A stretch of DNA of 64,000 bases, from NCBI RefSeq assembly GCF_002899945.2, contig NZ_PPEG02000003.1, positions 186,001 through 250,000 of the forward strand, in the 5' to 3' direction. Shown in pieces: positions 24,570-33,797 of the stretch. This DNA comes from Chryseobacterium viscerum (GTDB taxonomy: Bacteria; Bacteroidota; Bacteroidia; Flavobacteriales; Weeksellaceae). A program made the position numbers and the translations under genes. The notes below the pieces were generated by a model. The model saw only the letters and a program-made list of their open reading frames with translations, was not told where the DNA came from and ran no database searches. Position 1 is the stretch's first letter. The number at the start of each line of letters is the position of its first letter.

Positions 24570-25970
24570 ATGGATCATTATGACATTGCCGTAATAGGCT
24601 CAGGACCCGGAGGATATGTAGCAGCCTTAAGAAGTGCACAGCTGGGATATAAAACAGTGATTATAGAAAAGTATGATACCTTGGGGGGAACATGTACCAA
24701 TGTAGGATGTATTCCAACCAAAGCTTTGCTGGACAGTACCCATCACTATGCAGATGCACAGCACAAGTTCAATGACCACGGGATTAAACTGGATACTATA
24801 AAACTCGATTTCTCACAAATGTACGGGAGAAAGACAGATGTAGTCTCAAAGAATACCGGAGGTCTCGACTTTTTAATGAATAAAAATAAAATTACAAGGC
24901 TGACAGGAACAGCAGGATTTGTCAATAATTCTACTGTGAAAATTATAAACGGATCTGAAGTAAAAGAGATTACTGCACAGCATTATATTATTGCGACAGG
25001 TTCAAAACCTTCAAGTATTCCGGGGGTAGATATTGATAAAAAAAGAATCATCACTTCCACGGAGGCATTGTCCTTACAAGAAAAACCGCAATCCATGGTG
25101 ATTATTGGAGGAGGAGTAATCGGGGTAGAAATGGCTTCTATTTTCAGCCGTATCGGAACGAAAGTGACCATTTTAGAATATGCAGACCATCTGATTGCTG
25201 CGATGGATCATGAACTGGGAAAAAATCTCCAGAAAATTCTTAAAAAGGAAGGAATTGATATTCGTCTTAATCAGGCTGTTTATAAAACGGAGAATACAGG
25301 TTCTGCTGCCAAAGTGTTTTTTAAAGATAAAAATGGAGTAGAAGGAGCGCTGGAAGCAGACTATATTTTGGTGGCGGTAGGAAGAAGTCCTTATGTAAAA
25401 GGTCTCGGTCTTGAAAACACAGATGTACAGATTGATGAGAGAGGATTTATTAAAGTGAATGAAAATAATCAGACATCAGCTTCCAATATCTATGCTATCG
25501 GAGATGTTATTGGAGGAGCAATGCTGGCTCACAAAGCTGAAGAAGAAGGAGTTTTTGTAGCAGAAACCATTAACGGACAAAAACGCCATATTCATTACAA
25601 CCGAATTCCTTCTGTGGTGTATACCTGGCCGGAAGTAGCCTCAGTAGGATATACCGAGGAATATCTGAAAAAAAATAATATAGCCTATAATGTAGGGAAA
25701 TTTCCATTTTCAGCCAGTGCAAGGGCCCGGGCTTCAATGGATATGGACGGTTTTGCCAAAGTTTTGGTAGATCCGAAATATGGTGAAGTGCTGGGGGTTC
25801 ATATCATTGGAGCCAGAGCTGCCGATTTGATTGCTCAAGGTGTTATTGCCCAGGAATTTGAAGTGACTGCAGAAGATATGTTCCGTATTTCCTATGCCCA
25901 TCCAACCTATTCTGAAACGTTGAAAGAAGCTTACCTGATTGCTTCCGGACAAGGAGCGATTAATATATAA
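24570..25970 (+). CDS. lpdA: Dihydrolipoyl dehydrogenase
   Basis: A 466-residue flavoprotein disulphide reductase (E3) that reoxidises dihydrolipoamide with NAD+. FAD-binding GSGPGGYVAALRSAQLG (9-26), redox-active disulphide C42/C47 in GGTCTNVGCIPTKALL, NAD-binding IIGGGVIGVEMASIFSRIG near residue 180, GRSPY near 270, IYAIGDV near 310, and the C-terminal catalytic H444/E449 in HPTYSETL are all present. It is not beside E1/E2 genes but shares an operator with an HxlR regulator, so it may be a stress-regulated extra E3 rather than the housekeeping copy. Confidence 0.95.
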   Translation: MDHYDIAVIGSGPGGYVAALRSAQLGYKTVIIEKYDTLGGTCTNVGCIPTKALLDSTHHYADAQHKFNDHGIKLDTIKLDFSQMYGRKTDVVSKNTGGLDFLMNKNKITRLTGTAGFVNNSTVKIINGSEVKEITAQHYIIATGSKPSSIPGVDIDKKRIITSTEALSLQEKPQSMVIIGGGVIGVEMASIFSRIGTKVTILEYADHLIAAMDHELGKNLQKILKKEGIDIRLNQAVYKTENTGSAAKVFFKDKNGVEGALEADYILVAVGRSPYVKGLGLENTDVQIDERGFIKVNENNQTSASNIYAIGDVIGGAMLAHKAEEEGVFVAETINGQKRHIHYNRIPSVVYTWPEVASVGYTEEYLKKNNIAYNVGKFPFSASARARASMDMDGFAKVLVDPKYGEVLGVHIIGARAADLIAQGVIAQEFEVTAEDMFRISYAHPTYSETLKEAYLIASGQGAINI

Positions 25971-26222
25971 AAGAAGCAGTATTAAAATTAAACCATTAAG
26001 ATCTGTGAAGAAGTGAAGAATAATTAAGATCCATCTCTGAAGGGAAAATAAAGCAGATCACTGAAAAATAGCTTTAGCTATTCCCTTAACTATTCTTATC
26101 AGCTTAAAAAATCTTAATGGTTTAAAATATTCGGTTATCAATTTTATCAAAGATAAAATCCTTGCGTTTTAAAGCATAGCATTTATAAATTTATTTGCGC
26201 CTTAGCATTTTCAAAAAATATA
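25971..26222. repeat. Gene-free stretch with dispersed hairpin and TTGCG repeats
   Basis: No gene seen. Contains the palindrome AATAGCT-TT-AGCTATT (26067-26082), of the same AGCTTTAGCT class as the hairpins at 3151, 3190 and 33723, and GATAAAATCCTTGCGTTTTAAAGCA (two parts, 26150-26175), matching 3359-3384 at most positions. Confidence 0.6.
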
Positions 26223-26828
26223 CTACAAAGAAGAACAGTTCTCATCCTTTGCATAAATACCATTACTTTTCGCTTCCAGTTTTCCTGTCTTTCTATTGAT
26301 TTTAACTAAAAAAGATTCTTTCACAGCCGGACAGCCCTTAGACTGCATAAGATACAAGGAAATATGACGGTCTTCAATGGTATAGGCTCCGGTAAAGCGG
26401 TTATTGGTATCTACAGAATAACCATAAGTTTTTGCCAGTAAAATAGCCTCAGGAAGATTATCTACCGTTCCGATAAAATCTCTCAACTGCTGTTCATTAG
26501 AAAAATAAACAGATCTTTCATTTCTGCACGCCAGAATATATGAAAAACAGTTGTTTCCAATGCATTTCTGGAAAAAACCTCTTTCAGGAACAGGTTCATT
26601 GATCGTCATAAAATCGGGAGCCTGACTTTCATAGATCACTGCTTTTTCATAATCAATATCATTGCTGAAAACGCGCCAGTAAGCATAGTCTTTAGCCGGT
26701 ACAATAAACGGATAGAGATAATCTACGGTATCAAGAATATCAGGAATTTTTTTATAATCATCGGGAACTTTGATCTGGCTATAAAGCAGATTGGAGAATA
26801 TCAGAGAAAATGTGATGATTACTTTCAT
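26223..26828 (-). CDS. Hypothetical secreted protein
   Basis: A 201-residue protein with a signal peptide (MKVIITFSLIFSNLLYSQ). The mature part has five or so cysteines (KCIGNNC, ACRNE, GCPAV, ENCSS) likely to form disulphides, and a middle segment YTIEDRHISLYLMQSKGCPAVKE. No family is recognised. A TAAATTTG promoter stands 19 bp upstream of the ATG. Probably periplasmic or secreted. Confidence 0.75.
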   Translation of the reverse strand: MKVIITFSLIFSNLLYSQIKVPDDYKKIPDILDTVDYLYPFIVPAKDYAYWRVFSNDIDYEKAVIYESQAPDFMTINEPVPERGFFQKCIGNNCFSYILACRNERSVYFSNEQQLRDFIGTVDNLPEAILLAKTYGYSVDTNNRFTGAYTIEDRHISLYLMQSKGCPAVKESFLVKINRKTGKLEAKSNGIYAKDENCSSL

Positions 26829-26847
26829 AGAGAATGTGTTTCCAGTG

Positions 26848-26855
26848 CAAATTTA
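26848..26855 (-). promoter_or_regulatory. TAnnTTTG promoter of hypothetical secreted protein
   Basis: Minus-strand TAAATTTG, 19 bp from the ATG at 26828. It overlaps no coding sequence but lies just below the stop of the next gene (26866). Confidence 0.55.
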
Positions 26856-26865
26856 AGAAAGAGAA

Positions 26866-27270
26866 TTATTTGAATACAATTTTATAATATCCTTTTTCAT
26901 CAGTTACATCAATACCTATGCCTGTAAATGTTAATTTATTGATTTGATAGCCATCACATCCTCCTTTAAATTCTGATGATTGTATTGAAAAATCAAAAGA
27001 TTTAACATTGGAAGAGAAACTATATTTTTTTGTACCATTATAGGCACCCACGTTTTCCAAAATAACCATATTGTCGGATGTTTTGGATAATTGTACACTG
27101 GTATTATTTTCTTCCTGAATCGAATAGCTTGTCAATGTCCCGTTGGCAATAAGATTTTCATCATTAGAATCTACAAACTTAAAAAGAATGGGCAGAGGTG
27201 CATTGTAACAATCTTTTTCACATGAGATGAACAGAAGTGCTATGAGTAAAAAAGTAAATATTTTTTTCAT
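26866..27270 (-). CDS. Hypothetical lipoprotein
   Basis: A 134-residue lipoprotein with signal MKKIFTFLLIALLFISC and Cys at the lipobox, followed by acidic-to-polar EKDCYNAP. The remainder is beta-rich. Its C-terminus (GIGIDVTDEKGYYKIVFK) suggests a small sandwich domain. No specific family can be named. It is anchored in the inner or outer membrane and faces the periplasm or the surface. Confidence 0.75.
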   Translation of the reverse strand: MKKIFTFLLIALLFISCEKDCYNAPLPILFKFVDSNDENLIANGTLTSYSIQEENNTSVQLSKTSDNMVILENVGAYNGTKKYSFSSNVKSFDFSIQSSEFKGGCDGYQINKLTFTGIGIDVTDEKGYYKIVFK

Positions 27271-27324
27271 GGATTATGGATGGTGTGAAAAGTAAAATTA
27301 GTTATTAATATTTTGTGATCAAAA

Positions 27325-27912
27325 TTATAAAAACTTCATCGGATATCCCACAGCAATATTCCCACAGACAATTTTTTTAAGCTTAGACTCCATCAATTTT
27401 TTTGTAAGAGGTTTCAGGCGGTCGGTATATAAAATTCCCTGCGTGTGATCATATTCATGCTGGATAATTCTGGCTGTTAAACCCGTAAAGACTTTAGTAT
27501 GCTTTATGAAATCCTGATCCAGATATTCAATAGTAATTTTCCAGGGTCTATTTACCTTTTGAGAAAGTCCGGGAATACTCAGGCATCCTTCGTAATCTTC
27601 CCAGGTTTCTTCGGAAGTGTGGATGATTTTTGCATTAATAAAAGTTTCTTTTATGCCTTTGTCATTTTTCTCAAAGTACAGGATTCGGTCTTCCGAATCA
27701 AAATTTTCAAAAGCCACTTGACTGTCAGCAATGAAAAGCTGTAAAGGTTTTCCGATTTGAGAAGAGGACAGACCGCAGCCATTGGCGTTTTCCATCGTAT
27801 CCCACATGTCGGCGATCAATGTCTGTAGGTCAGGAGTATTTTCTTCAATCTGCAGGCATTTCTGCTTTAAAATGCGGTTTCCATAGGCGAGAATAGATAA
27901 ATTCATTGTCAT
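27325..27912 (-). CDS. Peptide deformylase-like protein
   Basis: Removes formyl from the N-terminal Met of nascent peptides. The frame can be opened from a TTG at 27924, but ATG at 27912 or 27906 (MTMNLSIL) is the probable start. The three motifs are present: GCGLSSSQIG (motif I, GxGLAAxQ in typical enzymes, so LSSS is a variant), EGCLSIPG (motif II with metal-ligand Cys) and QHEYDH (motif III with two metal His and catalytic Glu). Length is about 195 residues. The motif I variation suggests a second, specialised deformylase beside the housekeeping copy, which is not in the window. Confidence 0.9.
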   Translation of the reverse strand: MTMNLSILAYGNRILKQKCLQIEENTPDLQTLIADMWDTMENANGCGLSSSQIGKPLQLFIADSQVAFENFDSEDRILYFEKNDKGIKETFINAKIIHTSEETWEDYEGCLSIPGLSQKVNRPWKITIEYLDQDFIKHTKVFTGLTARIIQHEYDHTQGILYTDRLKPLTKKLMESKLKKIVCGNIAVGYPMKFL

Positions 27913-27962
27913 ATTTTTCAGCAAAGTTCAGCAGAAGAGAAAGGATATACAATGAACCTATG

Positions 27963-28529
27963 TTAATTAATCTGTCTGCGGATTCTGTTTAAAGCCTGCG
28001 GTGTAATTCCGATGTAGGAAGCAATATATTTTAAAGGAACGCGTCTCAGCATTTCCGGTTGTTCTGTAAATAACTTCAGATAACGTTCCTTAGCTGTAAG
28101 TTTTAGTAAAGAAAGCTCTCTTTTGCTTTTGGCCAGAAACAGTTTTTCAGAAGCAAAACGTCCCAAATGATTCCCTACATTAGTCTGGCTGTAGATTTTC
28201 TGCAGATCATCATAGGAAATCTGCCATACCACAGTCTCTGTCAAAGCCTGCATTTCGTACTCAGAAGGAGTTTGAGTAAGAAAAGAATCATAGGCACAGC
28301 TGAATTCTTTTTCAAAACTAAAACTGAAAGTATAGCCATACTCATCATCAGGAATATAAAACCTTACCAGCCCGGACTCTATAAAAGATAAGTAATTCTC
28401 TGTATCGCCCTGCTGAGTAAAAATCTCATTCTTAGCAAAAATTTTTCTGTGAAAATGTCCCGCTATAAACGCCCATTCCGATTCCTGCAGCTTGACGATC
28501 TGTTCGTAATATTCTCTGATATATCCCAT
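27963..28529 (-). CDS. Crp/Fnr-family transcriptional regulator
   Basis: A 188-residue protein with an N-terminal cyclic-nucleotide-binding beta-barrel (FTQQGDTENYLSFIESGLVRFYI) and a C-terminal helix-turn-helix (KYIASYIGITPQALNRIRRQI). It is of the short type common in Bacteroidota, where the effector is usually unknown. No Fe-S cysteine cluster of Fnr is visible. It is 38 bp upstream of the deformylase gene and in the same direction. Target genes unknown. Confidence 0.9.
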   Translation of the reverse strand: MGYIREYYEQIVKLQESEWAFIAGHFHRKIFAKNEIFTQQGDTENYLSFIESGLVRFYIPDDEYGYTFSFSFEKEFSCAYDSFLTQTPSEYEMQALTETVVWQISYDDLQKIYSQTNVGNHLGRFASEKLFLAKSKRELSLLKLTAKERYLKLFTEQPEMLRRVPLKYIASYIGITPQALNRIRRQIN

Positions 28530-28617
28530 AGATATTTAAATAATCTATAAAATTACTGTTTTTTAAAAAGGCGGGCATTCCTCTTTTGATTGAAATTGAT
28601 GAATCAATATATTCAAA

Positions 28618-30102
28618 CTATCTTTTATTTTTTAAATAATCAGCAGCATTTGTGTTGCCTGGGTTGAGTTGTAGTGATTTTTTATAATTAATAATGGCTT
28701 CTTTCTGGTACCCTAATCCATCTAATATTTCCCCGTAGCTGTCGTAGACATTGGAACTGTTCGGAAATAAGATGGTATTTAATTTGAAAACCTGAAGCGC
28801 TTTATCTTTCAGGTTGCGACCCATAAGCTGGTAACCCCAGGTATTTACCTCCTCTTCGGACACCTTAAATTTTTTCTGCTTTTTCTGTATTTTTTGATAA
28901 GCTTTTTCAATGTTCTGATATCCATCCTGAATAATCTGATGATGTAAAAGCTTCATATTACGGCTTAGCCTAAAACCATTTTCAATTTTCATATCAGGAA
29001 TATAATATCCTGCAATTTCATCGATAAACCATTCTGGATTTGATCCCTGCAAATTAGTTAAAACAATGATTGACAAATGGTCTTCGGGATATACAAAAAG
29101 AGCTGAGCGCATACCTCCAACAGGAGCTGCGGCAGGATGTTCAGATCGTACTACTGTTGGCCAGCCTAAAGCATATCCATTAGTCAGCTTGTTAAAACCA
29201 CCAATACTGCCATTATTAAGAGGTATTGTTGTAAAAAGTTGTTTGACGCTTTTTTCGCTTTTAAGCAATTTTCCCTCCTGCAAAGCAATTAGCCACTTGC
29301 TGATATCTTCAGCCGAAGAAATAATTCCTGTAGCCGTCCGGAAAAAGACAGGAAAGCTTGCAAATGCAATGTGAAGAGATCCGTCATTGATCCATTTACC
29401 GTCTTTATTAATGATCGTAGAGTAGGCCCCGGCACTGTTCTCAATAATATCGTTGGAATCACCAAATTGAGTAACAAGCATCTTGCAGGGTTTGAATTGA
29501 TTGTCTTCAATAAATTGTGTGAAATGTTTTCCACTCAATTGTGTGATTATTCTTCCTAAAATATAATAACCGGTTTGATTATAGCTGAATTGGCTGCCGG
29601 GAACAAATTCCATAGGACGTTTTCTCACTATTTCCCAGTTTTTTTCTTCTGTTCCGTCACCCAGCACCTGCTCTTTCTCATCAATATTATTGGGAAGACC
29701 TGATGTATTGCTTAGTAATTGTTTGAGAGTGATGGGTTTCCATTCATTGGGGATATCAGTAAAGTACTTGGATATAGGATCATCTATGTTTAATTGCCCC
29801 TGTTCTTGAAGCTGTAAAATAGCAACTCCCACAAACGCTTTGGTCATAGAATTGATCGAAAAAACGGTTTTAGATTGTGTGGCAGTATGGTGTTCAATAT
29901 TTGCCAGTCCGTAGTTGGTAAGCTTTTCAATTTTTCCATTCCTAATAACTCCCAGTTGAAGTCCCGGGATCCTCAGCTGATCCATTTTACCTTTGATAAA
30001 AATATCAATACTGTCAGAGGTGTTTTGTGGTGCTTTCTGCCCCAAAAGTGGAGACCCATGGAGCATTAATAGAAAAAATACTGAGGTTAATAGAACTTTC
30101 AT
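28618..30102 (-). CDS. Serine hydrolase (beta-lactamase-fold) with TPR tail
   Basis: A 494-residue exported class C beta-lactamase-related esterase or peptidase. Signal peptide MKVLLTSVFFLLMLHGSPLLG. The SxxK motif is S85-M-T-K88. The second motif reads FSYNQTGYYILG, where YxN usually appears as YSN, so Y is kept but the Asn is shifted to YNQ. A GG pair in APVGGMRSALF stands for the KTG-like box. Residues about 420-494 hold tetratricopeptide-like repeats (ALQVFKLNTILFPNSSNVYDS, AIINYKKSLQLNPG). Substrate unknown. Confidence 0.9.
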   Translation of the reverse strand: MKVLLTSVFFLLMLHGSPLLGQKAPQNTSDSIDIFIKGKMDQLRIPGLQLGVIRNGKIEKLTNYGLANIEHHTATQSKTVFSINSMTKAFVGVAILQLQEQGQLNIDDPISKYFTDIPNEWKPITLKQLLSNTSGLPNNIDEKEQVLGDGTEEKNWEIVRKRPMEFVPGSQFSYNQTGYYILGRIITQLSGKHFTQFIEDNQFKPCKMLVTQFGDSNDIIENSAGAYSTIINKDGKWINDGSLHIAFASFPVFFRTATGIISSAEDISKWLIALQEGKLLKSEKSVKQLFTTIPLNNGSIGGFNKLTNGYALGWPTVVRSEHPAAAPVGGMRSALFVYPEDHLSIIVLTNLQGSNPEWFIDEIAGYYIPDMKIENGFRLSRNMKLLHHQIIQDGYQNIEKAYQKIQKKQKKFKVSEEEVNTWGYQLMGRNLKDKALQVFKLNTILFPNSSNVYDSYGEILDGLGYQKEAIINYKKSLQLNPGNTNAADYLKNKR

Positions 30103-30292
30103 ATGGACGGATTTATAAGTAAAACACCCTGGAATCTGACTTCATTACATGTCTGCTGTAAATAATATTTTAAATGAAAAAGATATTATTAATATTTCAG
30201 ATATGATAATAGTTATCCAACTATCTTTATTTTAGTGCTTTAACAATAAATAACAATATGAAAGTCTATTTTGTTATTTTTTATCACATCAT

Positions 30293-31024
30293 TTAGTTGA
30301 TCATATGCTCCACAAACGGAACAATTCGGCCATTTTCAATTTTACCTTTGATATAAACCGAATCACCATTTTTAAAAACATATTCTTTCACCAGCAGATT
30401 GGTTAAACCATAGGGTTCAAGAAATGAGTTAACCCATGGGTGCTGATCTTTTAAGAGAGAAATCTTATGATTTTCTGTTGGTCTATAATTTTTTAAATAG
30501 TAAGATGTTTTGTAATTGGTGGAGTAAGTGTCCTGTGTGAAATGTTCTGCACCACTTATATTATCTGCGATACATAGTTTAAAATCAATAGGATATAATT
30601 GGCTATTGACTGAAAGCTGGGCCCCTTTAGGATACTTTGCAATGACGCTGTAATCAAACTTTTCGTAAATTTCAGATGGACGTTTGGTCATTTTATAAGT
30701 ATTATAATTAACATAACCAACACGAAGAAAATAGAATGCAGCCTCTTTTCCTGACATAGGGGATATGATGGCTTTATCAGTATAGATTTTACATTTCAGA
30801 ACCGGTAAAGCGGCAACCGAATCTACTTGTTTATTATAATCATCCACAGCCTGTTCCATGGAATTTAGGCTACTAGAAATGAAAAAGAGAAAACCTATTA
30901 TTGAAGAAATAACAAGCAAAAAAAACAAACCAAATACCATTAAAATGATCTTCAGTCCCTTTTTATCGACCTTATTTCCATTTGTTTTGATATTCACATC
31001 GGCATTGAAGTTGAATTTGATCAT
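30293..31024 (-). CDS. Hypothetical single-pass membrane protein
   Basis: A 243-residue protein with a basic N-terminus (MIKFNFNADVNIKTNGNKVDKKG), one long hydrophobic segment (about residues 26-50, IILMVFGLFFLLVISSIIGFLFF) and a large extracytoplasmic domain. The domain is beta-rich with a C-terminal VYIKGKIENGRIVPFVEHM strand set. No family recognised. A minus-strand TAGTTTTG promoter lies 21 bp upstream. Confidence 0.75.
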   Translation of the reverse strand: MIKFNFNADVNIKTNGNKVDKKGLKIILMVFGLFFLLVISSIIGFLFFISSSLNSMEQAVDDYNKQVDSVAALPVLKCKIYTDKAIISPMSGKEAAFYFLRVGYVNYNTYKMTKRPSEIYEKFDYSVIAKYPKGAQLSVNSQLYPIDFKLCIADNISGAEHFTQDTYSTNYKTSYYLKNYRPTENHKISLLKDQHPWVNSFLEPYGLTNLLVKEYVFKNGDSVYIKGKIENGRIVPFVEHMIN

Positions 31025-31045
31025 GGTAAGTTTTTAAAAGGAAGC

Positions 31046-31053
31046 CAAAACTA
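31046..31053 (-). promoter_or_regulatory. TAnnTTTG promoter of hypothetical membrane protein
   Basis: Minus-strand TAGTTTTG; shares the divergent region with ppc. Confidence 0.5.
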
Positions 31054-31143
31054 ATCAATTTTCCTGAACAAAAATTAATGTAAATTTCATTTTTATGACT
31101 ATATTTTTTGTCATTTGTCAATCTAATTAATTTCAAAATCACT

Positions 31144-31151
31144 TACATTTG
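31144..31151 (+). promoter_or_regulatory. TAnnTTTG promoter of ppc, near-leaderless
   Basis: TACATTTG ends 5 bp before the ppc ATG at 31157. Confidence 0.6.
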
Positions 31152-31156
31152 TTACT

Positions 31157-33691
31157 ATGATACACGACCAACGCGCAGAAAAATTCAGGCAGATTGTGGA
31201 AAATAAGTTCCAGATCTACAATTCATTATTTATGAGCCTGCCTTATGATAAAATGACGAATATCGGGATGCTGCTTCCATTTCTTTATGAAGAAAGCAGA
31301 ACCGGCTATGAAGCCGGGAAAACCCCTGAAGATATTGTTGAAGAATTTTTTAAAAACCATACCGATCTTCAGAATGAAGAGCAAAAGCTTGAACTGCTTT
31401 TCAAAATCATTCAGTATATAGAAAGGCAGGTGGTTTTGTTTGACAGTATTGAAGATGCGGCATTTCCCAACCTTCACTCTGAAAGCGACAGCGGTACGGT
31501 GACCAATCTTTTTGAACGTTCTTTTCAGGATCATAAAATTGAAAAAGTACGTGAAAAATTGAAGGATTTTAGTATAAAGGTTGTATTTACAGCACACCCC
31601 ACTCAGTTTTACCCAAGCTCAGTACAGAGAATTATTCAGGATTTAAGAGGTGCTATTACCGGTGATTCTGTCACTCAGATTGATATGCTTCTGCAGCAGC
31701 TGGGGAAAACCCCTTTTGTTAATAAAGAAAAACCCACTCCTATAGATGAAGCCCTGAGTATTATTTCATACCTGAGATATGTGTATTATGATACCATTGG
31801 AGAGCTGTTTACAAAGATCAAAAAGACTTTTGGCAACGGGCATTTCCACCTTCATGAAGATATTATCCAGCTTGGTTTCTGGCCAGGAGGAGATAGGGAT
31901 GGAAATCCTTTTGTAACTGCTGATGTGACAAAAAGAGTAGCGGAAGAACTTCGTTCAGCCATTCTGAAGTCATATTACAGCCATTTGAAATTCATCAGAA
32001 GAAGATTGAGTTTCAGAGGGGTTTCTGAAGTTTTAACTCAATTAAGCGAAGAACTGTATGCTGCCATTTTTGATGGAAAAAATATTACGGCAGAAGATAT
32101 TTTAAAGAAAGCTGATGAAGCAGAAAAAATATTGGTGAATGAACATAACTCTTTGTTCCTGGATCTTTTGGCTAATTTCAGAGATCGTGTGATGATCTTT
32201 GGAACTCACTTTGCTACTTTGGATATCCGTCAGGACAGCAGGATTCATCAGAAAGTCATTGATGAGGTATTTGCAAAAGTATATGGAAATGAAGAGGCAG
32301 ATGATGAACAGAAATTCAATCAGCTGATTCAGGTTTCTGAGAAAATAAATACAGAAGGTTTTGAAGATATTGTAAAGGATACTTTATTAACGGTTTCACA
32401 GATTTCGGAAATTCAGGACCTAAACGGGTTGAGAGGAATGAACCGCTATATTATTTCCAATTCTGATGCAGTGAAAGATGTCATGAACGTCTATGCATTC
32501 TTTAAGGTTTGCGGGTATAAAGACGAAGAAATCAACATGGATATTGTTCCGCTTTTTGAAACGATGGAAGGTCTTGCCAATGCTGAACATGTGATGAATG
32601 AACTGTATCAGAATCCAGTGTATAAAAAGCATCTTGAAAAAAGAGGAAATCAACAGACTATTATGCTTGGGTTCTCAGATGGAACCAAAGATGGGGGGTA
32701 TTTAAAAGCCAATTGGGAGATCTATAAAGCAAAAGAACTGCTGACAACGCTTTCCGAACAGAATAATATTAAAGTTGTATTCTTCGATGGTAGAGGAGGT
32801 CCGCCAGCCAGGGGAGGAGGAAAAACCCACGATTTCTATGCTTCCCAAGGAAAAACGATTGCCAATAATAAAATTGAACTGACCATTCAGGGACAGACAA
32901 TCACCAGTATTTTTGGAAATAAAGAACAGGCAAAATATAACTTTGAGCAGCTGCTGACGGCTGGGGTGGAAAATGATGTATTCAAAAATGCAAAGAAAGA
33001 TCTTACAGAAAAGGAGAGAGCTTTAATTATAGAATTAGCAGATATCAGTTACCAAAAATATTCTGATCTGAAAGCCCATCCTATGTTTGTTCCTTATCTT
33101 CAGGAGATGAGTACATTGGAATATTACGGGAAAACGAATATTGGGAGCCGTCCTTCAAAAAGAGGAAACGGAAGTGAGCTGAAATTTGAAGACTTGAGGG
33201 CTATACCATTTGTGGGTTCCTGGTCCCAATTAAAGCAGAATGTTCCCGGATTCTTCGGCTTTGGATATGCGATGCAGAAGATGAAAGAACAAGGGAGATT
33301 TGAAGAAGTAAGAGAATTGTATAAAGGTTCGGATTTCTTTAAAACTTTAGTTTTGAACTCAATGATGAGTATGAACAAGTCGTATTTCCCTCTGACGTAT
33401 TATATTAAAAGCAATCCTAAGTTTGGCGCCTTCTGGAATGTTCTTTTCGATGAATATGAGCTTTCAAGAGATATTATGCTGGAGCTGACAGGATTTAAAA
33501 TGCTGCAGGAAGAAGATCCATTATCCAGAAAATCAGTGAAGATCCGTGAAAAGATTGTACTTCCATTGTTGAGTATACAGCAGTATGCCTTGATGAAGAT
33601 TCAGAAAGGAGAAGGTGATTTGGAAGCTTATGGGAAGCTGGTGACACGTTCTTTATTCGGGAATATTAATGCGAGCAGAAACTCGGCTTAA
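31157..33691 (+). CDS. ppc: Phosphoenolpyruvate carboxylase
   Basis: PEPC makes oxaloacetate from phosphoenolpyruvate and bicarbonate, refilling the TCA cycle. At 844 residues it is slightly shorter than the 880-960 usual for bacterial forms. The catalytic His signature VFTAHPTQFYP is near residue 145 and GFWPGGDRDGNPF near 235. The mobile loop FFDGRGGPPARGGGKTHDFY is near residue 530. The C-terminus ends RNSA, near the usual RNTG. A divergent membrane-protein gene shares its promoter region. Confidence 0.97.
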   Translation: MIHDQRAEKFRQIVENKFQIYNSLFMSLPYDKMTNIGMLLPFLYEESRTGYEAGKTPEDIVEEFFKNHTDLQNEEQKLELLFKIIQYIERQVVLFDSIEDAAFPNLHSESDSGTVTNLFERSFQDHKIEKVREKLKDFSIKVVFTAHPTQFYPSSVQRIIQDLRGAITGDSVTQIDMLLQQLGKTPFVNKEKPTPIDEALSIISYLRYVYYDTIGELFTKIKKTFGNGHFHLHEDIIQLGFWPGGDRDGNPFVTADVTKRVAEELRSAILKSYYSHLKFIRRRLSFRGVSEVLTQLSEELYAAIFDGKNITAEDILKKADEAEKILVNEHNSLFLDLLANFRDRVMIFGTHFATLDIRQDSRIHQKVIDEVFAKVYGNEEADDEQKFNQLIQVSEKINTEGFEDIVKDTLLTVSQISEIQDLNGLRGMNRYIISNSDAVKDVMNVYAFFKVCGYKDEEINMDIVPLFETMEGLANAEHVMNELYQNPVYKKHLEKRGNQQTIMLGFSDGTKDGGYLKANWEIYKAKELLTTLSEQNNIKVVFFDGRGGPPARGGGKTHDFYASQGKTIANNKIELTIQGQTITSIFGNKEQAKYNFEQLLTAGVENDVFKNAKKDLTEKERALIIELADISYQKYSDLKAHPMFVPYLQEMSTLEYYGKTNIGSRPSKRGNGSELKFEDLRAIPFVGSWSQLKQNVPGFFGFGYAMQKMKEQGRFEEVRELYKGSDFFKTLVLNSMMSMNKSYFPLTYYIKSNPKFGAFWNVLFDEYELSRDIMLELTGFKMLQEEDPLSRKSVKIREKIVLPLLSIQQYALMKIQKGEGDLEAYGKLVTRSLFGNINASRNSA

Positions 33692-33722
33692 ATTATTTTA
33701 AAAAAACAGGAATATCAATAGA

Positions 33723-33746
33723 AACGGGCTTTAGCCCGTTTTTTTA
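33723..33746 (+). terminator. Terminator after ppc, GGCTTTAGCC hairpin family
   Basis: AACGGGCT-TT-AGCCCGTT followed by six T residues, 31 bp after the ppc stop. The stem core equals the hairpin at 3151-3168. Confidence 0.75.
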
Positions 33747-33797
33747 TTATAAACCATACAGTAACTATAGCTCATAATTATTAAAACGATAATATCT

